Source: an uncultured Chloroflexales bacterium
Lineage (GTDB): Bacteria > Chloroflexota > Chloroflexia > Chloroflexales > Chloroflexaceae
Assembly: GCA_937902315.1 (NCBI GenBank)
Contig: CALGUG010000057.1
Span: 62,001 to 126,000, forward strand
Direction: 5' to 3'
Length of the DNA: 64,000 nt
Part shown: positions 26,153-34,879 of the stretch, piece after piece
How positions within the stretch are numbered: position 1 is the stretch's first letter
Layout: every line of letters starts with the position of its first letter
Notes under the pieces: generated by a model
Databases searched by the model: none
The model's input: the letters and a program-made list of their open reading frames with translations, nothing else
Told to the model about the DNA's origin: nothing
Translations under genes and position numbers: made by a program

Positions 26153-27673
26153 TTATTCGCCGAACGAGATGCCTTGGGCTAGCGGCAGTTCGCGCGACCA
26201 GTTGATGGTATTGGTCTGACGTCGCATGTAGGCGCGCCAAGCGTCCGAACCCGACTCGCGACCGCCGCCCGTGTCCTTCTCGCCACCGAATGCGCCGCCG
26301 ATCTCAGCGCCGCTGGTGCCGATGTTGACATTGGCGATACCGGTGTCTGCGCCGCCCGCCGAGAGGAACTGCTCGGCTTCGCGCAGGCTATCGGTGAAGA
26401 TCGCCGCCGACAGACCCTGAGTCACATCGTTATGGATCTGAATCGCTTCGTCGAGCGTTTCATAGGCCATCACGTAGAGGATGGGCGCGAAGGTCTCTTC
26501 GCGAACGATCTCGGTCTGCTGTGGCATGCGAATGATGGTCGGCTCGACATAATTCGGGCCGATATCGGGGCGTGCCTTGCCACCGACCAGCACTTCGCCG
26601 CCGTCCGCCACTGCGCGGCTGACCGCCGCCAACATCTGCTCGACCGCTTTGCTCGTGATCAGCGGGCCCATCAGCGTGCTAGCCTCGAGCGGATCGCCGA
26701 TGCGTACCTGCTTGTAGGCCTTCACCAAACGCGAGGTCAGCTCGTCGACGATGCTGCGATGCACGATCAAGCGGCGCGTTGTGGTGCAGCGCTGGCCTGC
26801 TGTGCCAACCGAGCCGAACAGCACGGCTCGCACGGTCATATCGAGGTCGGCGTTGGGCGTGACGATAATAGCGTTGTTGCCGCCCAGCTCGAGCAGCGAG
26901 CGGCCCAAACGGCCCGCCACCACCTGAGCTACGCTGCGACCCGTGCGCACCGAACCCGTGAACGAGATAAGCGGCAGGCGCTGGTCTTCGCTCATCCAGC
27001 TACCGACGCCCTTGCCATCGCCTACCACCAAGTTAAAGACGCCCTGCACATTGTGGTCGTCCATCACTCGGTTGGCAAGGTGCTGAACAGCCACGGCGGT
27101 AAGCGGAGTGAGTTCGCTCGGTTTCCAGAGCATGGTATCGCCACACACGGCGGCGATAGCGGCGTTCCAAGACCAGACGGCCACTGGGAAGTTAAAAGCG
27201 GTAATGATGCCGATCGGCCCCAGCGGATGCCACTGTTCGTACATGCGGTGTCCCGGGCGCTCGCTCTGCATGGTCAAGCCGTAAAGCTGGCGTGAAAGAC
27301 CGACCGCGAAATCGCAGATGTCGATCATTTCTTGAACTTCGCCCAGGCCTTCGACCCGGATCTTGCCCATTTCGAGCGAAACCAGTTCGCCCAGCGGCTC
27401 TTTGTATTCGCGCAGCAGATTGCCCAAATCGCGGATCATTTCGCCACGCTTGGGGGCTGGCACGTTGCGCCAGCTTGTAAACGACTGCTGAGCCGCCGCA
27501 ACCGTGGCATCGTAAGCCTCGCGGGTCGCGGGTATCACCCGAGCGATCTCTTCGCCTGTGGTTGGGTTGTACGAGATGATCGCTTCGCTGTTGGTCTGGG
27601 TCCAAGCCTTTGAACCGCTGGATACACCAGGGTTAACAGCTTGAAGGTTCAGTTTTTCGAGTAGTGCCTTCAT
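26153..27673 (-). CDS. ALDH7-type dehydrogenase, probable L-2-aminoadipate-6-semialdehyde dehydrogenase
   Basis: Oxidises an aldehyde to the acid with NAD(P). The 506-residue protein has the Rossmann segment ITAFNFPVAVWSWNAAIAAV, the glutamate motif LLELGGNNAIIV and the catalytic cysteine in GTAGQRCTTTRRL. NNAIIV (rather than KNP or KSP) and the SGSDAWRAYMRRQTNTINWS C-terminus are typical of the ALDH7/antiquitin group. That group includes bacterial AmaB, which converts 2-aminoadipate semialdehyde to 2-aminoadipate in lysine breakdown. The gene lies 41 bases after the HglS-like gene and 122 bases before the FAD/Fe-S gene, on the same strand. Confidence 0.87.
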   Translation of the reverse strand: MKALLEKLNLQAVNPGVSSGSKAWTQTNSEAIISYNPTTGEEIARVIPATREAYDATVAAAQQSFTSWRNVPAPKRGEMIRDLGNLLREYKEPLGELVSLEMGKIRVEGLGEVQEMIDICDFAVGLSRQLYGLTMQSERPGHRMYEQWHPLGPIGIITAFNFPVAVWSWNAAIAAVCGDTMLWKPSELTPLTAVAVQHLANRVMDDHNVQGVFNLVVGDGKGVGSWMSEDQRLPLISFTGSVRTGRSVAQVVAGRLGRSLLELGGNNAIIVTPNADLDMTVRAVLFGSVGTAGQRCTTTRRLIVHRSIVDELTSRLVKAYKQVRIGDPLEASTLMGPLITSKAVEQMLAAVSRAVADGGEVLVGGKARPDIGPNYVEPTIIRMPQQTEIVREETFAPILYVMAYETLDEAIQIHNDVTQGLSAAIFTDSLREAEQFLSAGGADTGIANVNIGTSGAEIGGAFGGEKDTGGGRESGSDAWRAYMRRQTNTINWSRELPLAQGISFGE

Positions 27674-27713
27674 GCTAGCCTTACTATTTCAAAGTTTCGG
27701 TCGAAAGCGCCTA

Positions 27714-28655
27714 TCAGCCCTCGCGCTTCTTGGTCTGGTGGCTATAGGTGCTCTCAAAGATTTTATCAGCGTTTCCAGCTTCGAAACCATCGCGGCGATG
27801 CTCGCGGCGGATCTCGCTAGCCGGCAGGTGGGCGAATTCCGGAAGCACGCGTCGCTCTGCGAACTCGACATACGAGCCAGAGATGCGATGGGTAACCGTG
27901 CCGCCCTTGCCATCGTCGAAGATCGCGTCGACCATCTCGGCCACCGTCGAGCTTTGGATCAAGTTGCCATCGGGGCTCTTCTTGGCCTTGCCACCCGCAT
28001 CGTTGAGCCGGAAGCCCCTTGATTCGAGGAACTCGTTGTATTGCTCGATGGTATTGTAGCCTTCGGGCAGGTTATGCACGCTCACCGTGAAGTGGTTCAG
28101 ATAGTAGCGATTATAAATCACCCACGCGGCGTATTCGCTCTCTGCGGCCAAGCGCTGATAGTCGCTGAGGGTCGGTGTGCGCCAGAGCGGCTTGTGCAAG
28201 AACTCATCGACGGCCAAACCATCGTCGAGATCAAGCGCATCGACCGGGTCTGAGGTTACTTCATCGGTGTAGGAGTGGATAATGCGCTGCACCTCTTCAG
28301 ACAGATCGCCAACTCGCAACTCGCTAATGAAGACGCGCGGATAGTTCGGCTTGGGCGGCGAATACCAGTAGGCATTCAGTCGCTTGCCTTCGAAGAAGTA
28401 TTTATCGCGACGCTCGTAGCCGCAGTGCAAAAAGATCTTTTCCAACGAAGCGATACCCAAGTGCGGCACGCCCATGGTGCGGAAGGCAATGTGGTCGTTT
28501 TCGATGTCCTCGGCTTTCGAGATCAAGCCTCCGTCGATCATCGCATCGATAATGGCACCAACATCGGGTACGCGCTCTTTGTAACGGCGCATCAATCCGT
28601 CCAGAATCGTGTCGAGGGTTGCTAAGCGTTTTTCGCTAACCGTTTCGGTGGTCAT
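27714..28655 (-). CDS. hglS: HglS-like 2-oxoadipate dioxygenase/decarboxylase (former DUF1338)
   Basis: Family enzymes convert 2-oxoadipate plus O2 to D-2-hydroxyglutarate and CO2, using non-haem iron. The protein has 313 or 314 residues. The ATG at 28655 has better spacing from AAAGGAG than the ATG three bases upstream. Likely metal ligands, numbered from the upstream ATG, are H56 in NDHIAFRTMG, H189 in YYLNHFTVSVH and E265 in GSYVEFAERR. R60 matches the substrate-binding arginine reported for the family. RLNAYWYSPP and FISELRVGDLS are also conserved. Members of the former DUF1338 family have been confused with glyoxalases because of the vicinal-oxygen-chelate fold. Confidence 0.87.
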   Translation of the reverse strand: MTTETVSEKRLATLDTILDGLMRRYKERVPDVGAIIDAMIDGGLISKAEDIENDHIAFRTMGVPHLGIASLEKIFLHCGYERRDKYFFEGKRLNAYWYSPPKPNYPRVFISELRVGDLSEEVQRIIHSYTDEVTSDPVDALDLDDGLAVDEFLHKPLWRTPTLSDYQRLAAESEYAAWVIYNRYYLNHFTVSVHNLPEGYNTIEQYNEFLESRGFRLNDAGGKAKKSPDGNLIQSSTVAEMVDAIFDDGKGGTVTHRISGSYVEFAERRVLPEFAHLPASEIRREHRRDGFEAGNADKIFESTYSHQTKKREG

Positions 28656-28715
28656 CATTCACTCCTTTGTGAGTAGCTCAGATCCAGACCAGAGCCATTC
28701 TCTGGTAGCTAAAGA

Positions 28716-29381
28716 TCACGAAGTCGAGCGTTTATCCAGTCGACTCCTCAAGGCCTCTGCCGAGGCGCGTAGGTGGGTTTGCAGGCACGCCAGCGCTGTT
28801 GTGCTATCTTTGCGTTCACACGCTTCAACCAAGCTGTAGTGTTCCGCCTGCGACTGGGTGCGGTAATTAAGCTCTTGGTAGATCACAAAATAACGCGCTA
28901 CATTGTGGTGCAGCATACGCACCGTTTCGATTAAACGTGGCATATTGGCTGGCTTATACAGCGCGAGGTGGAACTCCCAGTTTAGTTCGCTCCAGCGCGT
29001 AATATCGCCTGCTTCCTCATCAAGCAGCGTCAAAACCGCCTTGGCTTGGGCCAGGTCCGAAGGACGCTGATTGCTCATAGCGCGTTGCAGCGCCAAGCTC
29101 TCCAGTGCGATTCGCATTTCATAGATCTCGTCGACTTCTTGGACCGACAGCGACGAGACCACCGCCCCACGGTTAGGGTAAAAGGTGATCAACCCTTCGC
29201 TTTCCAGCACAAACAAGGCCTCGCGAATGGGAATCACGCTCACACCTAGCTCGTTGGCAAGCTCGTGTTGGCGGATCGGTTCGTTCTCTTTAAAACGCCC
29301 GCGCAAGATCGCTTGACGAAGATTCTCGACGATCAAGCCTGATGTCGTTTTACTAGCACGTAGTCGTTGCTGTGTCTGCAT
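28716..29381 (-). CDS. GntR-family regulator with FCD domain
   Basis: A 221-residue regulator. The winged helix-turn-helix at about residues 15-80 has RQHELANELGVSVIPIREALFVLESEGLI and PNRGAVVSSLS, and the FCD ligand domain spans about 87-212 (EIYEMRIALESLALQRA, ELNWEFHLALYKP). FCD proteins usually bind organic acids through a metal site and repress catabolic genes. It is the first gene of the hglS-ALDH7-dehydrogenase cluster, 57 to 60 bases ahead of hglS, so it probably senses an intermediate such as 2-oxoadipate or 2-hydroxyglutarate (inference). A perfect 14-base palindrome lies 4 bases before its start codon. Confidence 0.88.
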   Translation of the reverse strand: MQTQQRLRASKTTSGLIVENLRQAILRGRFKENEPIRQHELANELGVSVIPIREALFVLESEGLITFYPNRGAVVSSLSVQEVDEIYEMRIALESLALQRAMSNQRPSDLAQAKAVLTLLDEEAGDITRWSELNWEFHLALYKPANMPRLIETVRMLHHNVARYFVIYQELNYRTQSQAEHYSLVEACERKDSTTALACLQTHLRASAEALRSRLDKRSTS

Positions 29382-29385
29382 AATG

Positions 29386-29399
29386 TTATAATATTATAA
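29386..29399. promoter_or_regulatory. Palindromic promoter/operator site of the GntR gene
   Basis: TTATAATATTATAA is a perfect 14-base palindrome containing TATAAT on the minus strand, ending only 4 bases from the ATG. It could be both the -10 box and a self-repression site. The closeness to the ATG would make a very short leader. Confidence 0.4.
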
Positions 29400-29587
29400 G
29401 ATCTTTCAAGCGGAGTCAAGAAGAGCTAAGCTCCCTCGACCTATTCCACGATTCCAAGCATCTCTTCCAGTATAGCTGATATGACCTTTCCTAAAACCTC
29501 GCATACTTGACTAACTTTTTATAGATTGTACGCACTATAATCGTTTCGTTCTAGCGCTCTGTGCTCGCCCCTCCATTCGCTCTTAAC

Positions 29588-29607
29588 CGCGTCCGCCTAC
29601 GGCTACC
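29588..29607 (-). repeat. Dispersed repeat core, copy 7
   Basis: CGCGTCCGCCTACGGCTACC in reverse orientation, followed by AGCAGCTCGCCCGCCC. Confidence 0.75.
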
Positions 29608-29798
29608 AGCAGCTCGCCCGCCCATACGGCGGCGTAGTGTGGTTTGTGCGTAGAGGCCGCCCCCCACATCACTCAAGCATACACAGCTATTGTATGAGGA
29701 GGTTTAAAATATATACAGAGTGCTAATAGAAACAGGCCACATAACTTCTTCCATTGTGGTACGATTCAGCTGAACCTCTCGCACCGAAGGAGATCCCT

Positions 29799-30350
29799 AT
29801 GACAGATACAGTTCGTTCGCAGGAAGTGGCTACGTTAGCAGGCGGTTGTTTTTGGTGTCTGGAAGCGGTGTACGATCTGCTCAAGGGCGTTACACACGTC
29901 GAGTCCGGTTATATGGGCGGCGATGTACCAAACCCAAGCTACGAACAGGTATGTACGGGGACAACGAACCATGCGGAAGTCGTTCAGATCACCTTCGATC
30001 CTCAGCAAATTAGCTATAGAGATCTGCTCGATGTCTTTTTCACTATTCACGATCCGACAACCTTAAATCGTCAAGGCAACGATGTTGGTACGCAGTACCG
30101 TTCGGCGATCTTCTACCATTCACCAGAGCAGCAAAAGATAGCCCGCGAGGTGATGGATGAGCTCGAAAGGTCGGGCATCTGGGGCAGGCCGATCGTTACC
30201 CAGCTCGAACCGAGCAGCGAGTTTTATATCGCCGAAGATTACCATCAGGAATATTTTGTCAATAATCCGGGCAACCCCTACTGCCAAGTGATTGTGGCGC
30301 CTAAGGTTGCTAAGGCCCGTAGCAAGTTTTTCGACAAGCTAGCCAAGTAG
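29799..30350 (+). CDS. msrA: Peptide-methionine (S)-S-oxide reductase
   Basis: Reduces methionine-S-sulfoxide in oxidised proteins. The start ATG 29799 has AAGGAG upstream and gives 183 residues. Motifs are GGCFWCLEAVYD with the catalytic cysteine at about residue 16, GYMGGDVPNPSYEQVCTGTTNHAEVV, FFTIHDPT and GTQYRSAIFYH. The GCFWC form has a second cysteine three residues after the catalytic one. The C-terminal EDYHQEYF is present. A plain single-gene unit. Confidence 0.95.
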   Translation: MTDTVRSQEVATLAGGCFWCLEAVYDLLKGVTHVESGYMGGDVPNPSYEQVCTGTTNHAEVVQITFDPQQISYRDLLDVFFTIHDPTTLNRQGNDVGTQYRSAIFYHSPEQQKIAREVMDELERSGIWGRPIVTQLEPSSEFYIAEDYHQEYFVNNPGNPYCQVIVAPKVAKARSKFFDKLAK

Positions 30351-30359
30351 ACATCTATC

Positions 30360-30553
30360 ATACCAAGTCCGTTCTAAAGACCTGCATTCTTTCAACGCGG
30401 GAAAACGAAAAGCTGGGGCGGTCTGTCGGCACACTGCTACAACACCGTGCTTACGGGCGAGCTGTTGGTAGCCGTAGGCGGACGCGCTAGCCGCCCTTCT
30501 TGGGGAAGGGACCAAGCCGCCAGAGTGCTGAAGAGATCAGACGGATTTGTTAT
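30360..30553. repeat. Complete type-2 MITE-like element with core copy 8
   Basis: Begins ATACCAAGTCCGTT and ends CGGATTTGTTAT (194 bases). The core GGTAGCCGTAGGCGGACGCG is at 30467-30486. The stretch from GGGGCGGTCTGTCGGCACA to CCGCCAGAGTGCTGAAG closely matches the element at 53232-53400, so the two are recent copies. Confidence 0.7.
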
Positions 30554-30562
30554 TAATTAGCG

Positions 30563-30600
30563 TAAAAGAGGAGCTAGCTGCCAGCTGGCTCCTCTTTCGA
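30563..30600 (-). terminator. Intrinsic terminator of the membrane glycosyltransferase gene
   Basis: Stem AAAGAGGAGC (30565-30574) and complement (30588-30597), directly after the stop at 30602. On the minus strand the stem runs into TTTT. Confidence 0.8.
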
Positions 30601-30601
30601 T

Positions 30602-32122
30602 TTATGGTAGAGGTCTGTTGTGCAGGCGTCGCGCCCGCCAGATATCGAAAAAGCTTGAGCTAGCGACTTTTTCATAATTCGCCTCAAACAGCTCGTCGAT
30701 CGTTACAAAGAGCGGCTCATCACTCTGATCGCTTAGCGACATACTGAACGGTTGGTCTCCGCGCGGAATCAACCAGAGATCTGTTTTCTGTTGACGAAAC
30801 TGCTCCAACAGACCAGAAGGCTGTTCAATCCCTGCCATACGCATATCCCAATACGATGGCGCATCAAGCAGATAGGCCTGCCCTTGGGCATAAAGCAAAG
30901 GCCGAAAATAGGTGATGTAGTAGCTAGAATCGCTGCCATAGCCCATTTGAATGCTGAAGCCAGCATAGCGTGTTTGTAACTTTTTGATATCCTCTGGGAG
31001 CTGTTTGATCTGTCGATCGCTAATAAAAGCGATGGTATCAGCTTGCCCTCTCCAAGCCATAGTGGCTACGATTACCAACCAAAAGCCGATACCTATCATC
31101 AAGACGATACGGCCGAGCCTCGATAGCTCTAGCTTGAACTCGAGTTGCTGCAATACGCTGTAAGCATCTGCGCCGATATAGACCAAAATTGGGATAAGCG
31201 GCATGAGATAGTAGACACCTGCGCCTATTTTCGAGCCGATAACACAGACAGCCAACAGCGAACCGAGCAGCGCTACGCTAAAGATGATGTAGCTGATATT
31301 TTTGAAGCGCTGTTGATAAAGAACTGTGCCGATTAAGATCGTACTGGGCAGAGCCAGCAAAAAGCCCATCTTGATGTTTTCAATAAATACATTGCTTAAC
31401 AGTGCCTGATCGCTCATCTTATCGAGCCAATAGAGATAGTTGGCGGCGTTGAAGCTTGCCGTGTTGGCAAATGGCAATACAAAAGCCAGCAAGGCGATTC
31501 CAGCGATAGCCAAAGTCTGTTTCAGGCCGTAGCGTGAGAGGTAGAACCAAAGCGGGGCAGCCACATAGAGCGGCGCAAAGAGCTTGCTATTTGCCATACA
31601 ACCAAGTGCCAAACCTATTAGAAGGCAGCGCAACCAGGTTTGTTGTAGCTCTAGACTAAAGAGAATGACAGCGCAACAGAGCAAAATCAGCGAGTCGGGT
31701 CGATTCCAAAAACTATAGTGTTTGTACCAGAGCAAGCCCATCAATATCAGAGCTGTGCAAATGAGGGCAGCGTTTGGGCCGAAACGGCGGTAAAAGCTTG
31801 AGAAGTAGAGTATTAGTGCCAGCGTTGCACAGACTAAGCCCGATAGTTTGCTGCCAAAGATAACGTCATCGAACCAGTATTGCCAAAAGGCGTTACTGAT
31901 AAAAACAGCTGGCCCATAGGGCAAGACAAAGCGACCGTCGCTCTCGGGCGAATGATAGACGCTCTCTCCATATAACACGCGGCTAGCCAGAATGGTGATC
32001 GGTGGTTCGCCTTGGTTGAGAAAGCCTGCTTGAACGAGGTAAGCGACCATGAGCGAGCAGTAGGCTGCTATCACACAGATCGAGGCGATTTTTAGTGTCG
32101 AAATCAAAAGTCGATGCTGCAT
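30602..32122 (-). CDS. Polytopic GT-C-type membrane protein (GT39-like glycosyltransferase)
   Basis: A 506-residue protein with about 10-11 hydrophobic spans up to residue ~360, then an extracytoplasmic C-terminal domain. The first loop has NQGEPPITILASRVLYGESVY, where an acidic residue is the usual GT-C catalytic position, and KHYSFWNRPDSLILL follows. This resembles dolichyl-phosphate-mannose transferase and ArnT-like enzymes, which move sugars from lipid carriers on the outer face of the membrane. Donor and acceptor are unknown. It has its own terminator. Confidence 0.72.
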   Translation of the reverse strand: MQHRLLISTLKIASICVIAAYCSLMVAYLVQAGFLNQGEPPITILASRVLYGESVYHSPESDGRFVLPYGPAVFISNAFWQYWFDDVIFGSKLSGLVCATLALILYFSSFYRRFGPNAALICTALILMGLLWYKHYSFWNRPDSLILLCCAVILFSLELQQTWLRCLLIGLALGCMANSKLFAPLYVAAPLWFYLSRYGLKQTLAIAGIALLAFVLPFANTASFNAANYLYWLDKMSDQALLSNVFIENIKMGFLLALPSTILIGTVLYQQRFKNISYIIFSVALLGSLLAVCVIGSKIGAGVYYLMPLIPILVYIGADAYSVLQQLEFKLELSRLGRIVLMIGIGFWLVIVATMAWRGQADTIAFISDRQIKQLPEDIKKLQTRYAGFSIQMGYGSDSSYYITYFRPLLYAQGQAYLLDAPSYWDMRMAGIEQPSGLLEQFRQQKTDLWLIPRGDQPFSMSLSDQSDEPLFVTIDELFEANYEKVASSSFFDIWRARRLHNRPLP

Positions 32123-32244
32123 AGTACAACCTCAACCAACTGTATGGGATAGTGATATAAGAACGAGACTTGTTGGTGTGAAGGCGGCGCAAAATCTGCT
32201 CTCGAACAGTTACGACTTGCCAAACAAGCGATTAAACCACCATG

Positions 32245-32286
32245 AAGAGCAAGGAGGTAGTCATCTAATCTACCTCCTTGCCTCTT
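32245..32286 (-). terminator. Hairpin after aroB
   Basis: Stem CAAGGAGGTAG (32250-32260) with its complement (32270-32280), extended by AAGAG/CTCTT past a one-base bulge. It lies about 30 bases past the aroB stop; the U-tract is weak. Confidence 0.65.
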
Positions 32287-32316
32287 AGCGTAACGAGCGA
32301 TCGTTTGAACTGATGT

Positions 32317-33399
32317 TTAGTTGCGAATCACCGCTTCGACCAATTCGTTCGGAACATCGTTGCGAATCTCGACGCTTCCGATCGCGTTGGGCAGAATCCA
32401 GCGCACCTTTTTGCCCTTCACCTTTTTATCACGCAGTGTCAAGCTGATGATCTCTTCAACGTCGATATCTTTGGGGAAGGCAGTTGCGAGGCCAAAGGCA
32501 TGCAGAAGCCGCTCTTGGCGCGCCACTAGCTCTTCGCTAAACAGTCCCATGCCTTGGGCGATGCGTGCGGCTGCATGCATGCCGATCGCGACCGCTTCGC
32601 CGTGCAGGTAGGTGCCGTAGCCGCTGGCTTGCTCGAGCGCATGCCCAAGCGTGTGCCCGTAGTTGAGCGTCATGCGCTCGCCCGTTTCGCGCTCGTCGTT
32701 GTTAACGACCGTGACCTTGACATTGACCGCTTGAGCCAGCAGATCGACGAACGCTTCGCGTTGGGCTTCGGGCAAGCGCCCATCTGGGGTGACCCAGCTC
32801 TGCGCTTCGAGTTTGTGAAACAGATCGGCGTCGCGGATCACGCCGTGCTTGATGACCTCGGCCCAGCCAGCTCGCAATTCGCGCGCCGGCAAGCTATCGA
32901 GCAGATCGGTATCGCTCAAAACCAGCTTTGGTGGGTGGAATGCGCCGATCAGGTTTTTGCCCAGCGGGTGGTTGATGCCGGTTTTGCCGCCGATGGCTGC
33001 ATCGACCATGGCCTGCAGGGTGGTGGGGATCTGCACAACCGCGATGCCGCGTAGCACGCTGGCAGCCGCAAAGCCTGCCAAGTCGCCAACTACGCCGCCA
33101 CCCAAGGCCAAGACCGCGTCGCGCCGTTCGACGCCGCCGCCGATCATCCAATCGTAGAGGCCGCTCAAGGTTTCGAGGCTCTTGCTCGATTCGTTGCCTG
33201 GTACGGTCGTATGTTCGACCCGATAACCCGCTTCGCGCAGTTGCGCCGTGAGGTCTTTGCCGTACAGCGGAAAGACATTGCTGTCGCTGATGATCCAGAG
33301 TGTGCCGTTGAGATCGGCTTCCTTCAAATGTGCTGCTAGCTGGCGTATCACGCCGCGCCCGATGATAACCGGGTAGCTGGCGTAAGCTGAGCGCACCAT
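32317..33399 (-). CDS. aroB: 3-dehydroquinate synthase
   Basis: Second step of the shikimate pathway: DAHP to 3-dehydroquinate, NAD- and metal-dependent. About 360 residues from ATG 33397-33399 (AGGAAC upstream). An in-frame TTG at 33418-33420 with GGAAGGAAGAAG upstream is a credible alternative start. Motifs: ALGGGVVGDLAGFAAASVLRG, PTTLQAMVDAAIGGKTGIN, the metal ligand glutamate in GWAEVIKHGVI and the histidines in LNYGHTLGHALE and YLHGEAVAIGMH. It stands apart from other aro genes. Confidence 0.95.
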   Translation of the reverse strand: MVRSAYASYPVIIGRGVIRQLAAHLKEADLNGTLWIISDSNVFPLYGKDLTAQLREAGYRVEHTTVPGNESSKSLETLSGLYDWMIGGGVERRDAVLALGGGVVGDLAGFAAASVLRGIAVVQIPTTLQAMVDAAIGGKTGINHPLGKNLIGAFHPPKLVLSDTDLLDSLPARELRAGWAEVIKHGVIRDADLFHKLEAQSWVTPDGRLPEAQREAFVDLLAQAVNVKVTVVNNDERETGERMTLNYGHTLGHALEQASGYGTYLHGEAVAIGMHAAARIAQGMGLFSEELVARQERLLHAFGLATAFPKDIDVEEIISLTLRDKKVKGKKVRWILPNAIGSVEIRNDVPNELVEAVIRN

Positions 33400-33576
33400 T
33401 AAGCTATGTTCCTGCCCCAACGTCTTCTTCCTTCCTAATGTTCCAAGCCTTGTGCTGCTTATATCATACTCGTTTTTAAAAAGCTGCAACAATTGTGATT
33501 CGCGGTCGTCTTATAACCAGAAGATGATGAATACGAAGATAACGAGACCTTCGTTACGATATAGAAGGAGCCTAAA

Positions 33577-34011
33577 ATGAAACAGACCCGACCCCAAACA
33601 TATTATGTCGGCATTGCACTCATCGCCTTTGGTGTGGTCGCCCTGCTCAACCTTTGGTGGATGCTGCCGATCGCCTTCTTCTCTTTTATTGGCTACCGGT
33701 TCTATACCGAGCGACGTAACCGAGGTCAATTCGCAGAAGCTGTTCAGGGCGGTTTGTGGGGCTTTGGTTTAGCCCTGCTCTACTTGGTTGGTTTTTGGCC
33801 CGGTTTGCTCTTGTTGGCTGGCGCTAGCTTGCTGGCCCGTGGGCGTGAGAGCCAGATCGACGATAAGGTTCAAGAGTTGCTCGGCCGTGCAAAGCAAAGC
33901 TGGACGAACCGCAGCCTTCGCCCGAGCTTGAGCACCACGACCTATGCTCCGACGACGCCTCAGCACAGCGAAGAGCAGCAGGTCGCAAGCGGCAAGACCA
34001 TTCGCCTCTAA
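33577..34011 (+). CDS. Small two-span membrane protein of unknown function
   Basis: A 144-residue protein with AAGGAG just upstream of its ATG and an intrinsic terminator just after it, so it is very likely expressed. Hydrophobic segments lie at about residues 9-27 plus 29-41, and 58-82, separated by a basic loop (YRFYTERRNRGQF). The C-terminal ~60 residues are polar and rich in Thr, Ser and Gln. I recognise no family beyond a resemblance to LiaI-LiaF-like transmembrane regions. Confidence 0.7.
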   Translation: MKQTRPQTYYVGIALIAFGVVALLNLWWMLPIAFFSFIGYRFYTERRNRGQFAEAVQGGLWGFGLALLYLVGFWPGLLLLAGASLLARGRESQIDDKVQELLGRAKQSWTNRSLRPSLSTTTYAPTTPQHSEEQQVASGKTIRL

Positions 34012-34035
34012 AGACTTTTAGCGTTTAACGAAACC

Positions 34036-34075
34036 GAAACGGTGTTGAGCGAGAAGCTCAGCACCGTTTCTTTTT
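34036..34075 (+). terminator. Intrinsic terminator after the small membrane protein gene
   Basis: 15-base stem GAAACGGTGTTGAGC (34036-34050) with complement (34056-34070, one G-U pair), loop GAGAA, then TTTTT. Confidence 0.9.
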
Positions 34076-34089
34076 GTCTGCCAAGCGGG

Positions 34090-34261
34090 TATACCATGGC
34101 TTTGAACTGTTGTCTATGGTGTATGTTCCGCTCCGATACACTGTTATGGAAGGAGGAAGCTTTGGTAGCCGTAGGCGGACGCGCCAAGGACGGAATGGAA
34201 GGTTTGAGCTCTTTCCCGTTTTTGCGTTACAAGAGCGCAAGTCTGTAAACGGATTTGGTAT
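34090..34261. repeat. Type-2 MITE-like element with core copy 9
   Basis: The right end is clear: TTTTGCGTTACAAGAGCGCAAGTC, then GTAAACGGATTTGGTAT to 34261. The left end (GTATACCATGGC near 34088) is diverged. The core GGTAGCCGTAGGCGGACGCG is at 34164-34183. The element ends 27 bases before the HD-protein start. Confidence 0.6.
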
Positions 34262-34288
34262 TAGAAGATATCGATGAAAGGAATGGCT

Positions 34289-34879
34289 ATGACGACTTAC
34301 GAGAGCGAGCAGCTCGCCTCACAATTGATCGCGCTTTACCAACGCTTGCTGATGTTGAAGGCGCTGCCGCGCACAGGCTGGCTGCAACGCGGTGTGCCCA
34401 AGGCCGAGAGTGTCGCTGAACATAGTTTTGGGGTCGCAAGTTTAGCGCTTTTGGTTGCGGCCCACGACCCGAGCCTCGACCAAGCGCGCCTGTTGGCGAT
34501 CGCTGTGCTGCACGACCAAGCCGAGGCCCTGCTTGGCGATTTGCCTGCAAGTGCTCGGCGTTTGTTGGGACCAGAGCTTAAACATCAAGCTGAGGCCCGT
34601 GCTATGCAAGAGTTGTTTGGAGATTTACCCCAAGGATCAAGCTTGCTGACTTTGTGGGAGGAGTATGCCTCGGGAGGGAGCCGTGAGGCCCGCCTGATAA
34701 AGGCGCTTGATCGCGTTGAGATGCTGATGCAAGCTCTGCAATACCAACAAGCTGGTCAGAACAACCTAGACGAATTTTGGGACAATGCTACGAAGAACCT
34801 AGATGAATTCCCTTTAGTTGAGCAGCTTGTTCGGTTATTGGTGCAGCAGCGCACACGCTTGATGCTGCGTAGGTCTTAA
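34289..34879 (+). CDS. HD-domain phosphohydrolase (YfbR-like 5'-nucleotidase family)
   Basis: The chosen start is ATG 34289, six bases after AGGA; ATG 34274 and 34283 lie upstream in frame. About 196 residues. HD motifs: the first histidine in ESVAEHSFGVA, the His-Asp pair in AVLHDQAEALLGDLP, and the last aspartate in LIKALDRVEMLMQAL. This spacing fits HD_3/YfbR-type nucleoside-5'-monophosphate phosphatases, but the substrate cannot be assigned. Its stop overlaps the convergent response-regulator stop by four bases. Confidence 0.83.
   Translation: MTTYESEQLASQLIALYQRLLMLKALPRTGWLQRGVPKAESVAEHSFGVASLALLVAAHDPSLDQARLLAIAVLHDQAEALLGDLPASARRLLGPELKHQAEARAMQELFGDLPQGSSLLTLWEEYASGGSREARLIKALDRVEMLMQALQYQQAGQNNLDEFWDNATKNLDEFPLVEQLVRLLVQQRTRLMLRRS

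Larger units (their letters stand above)
29382..29798. other. Divergent spacer between the GntR gene and msrA
   Basis: Holds the TTATAATATTATAA palindrome next to the GntR gene and core copy 7 (29588-29607). It is AT-rich near both genes. No other feature is recognised. Confidence 0.5.
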
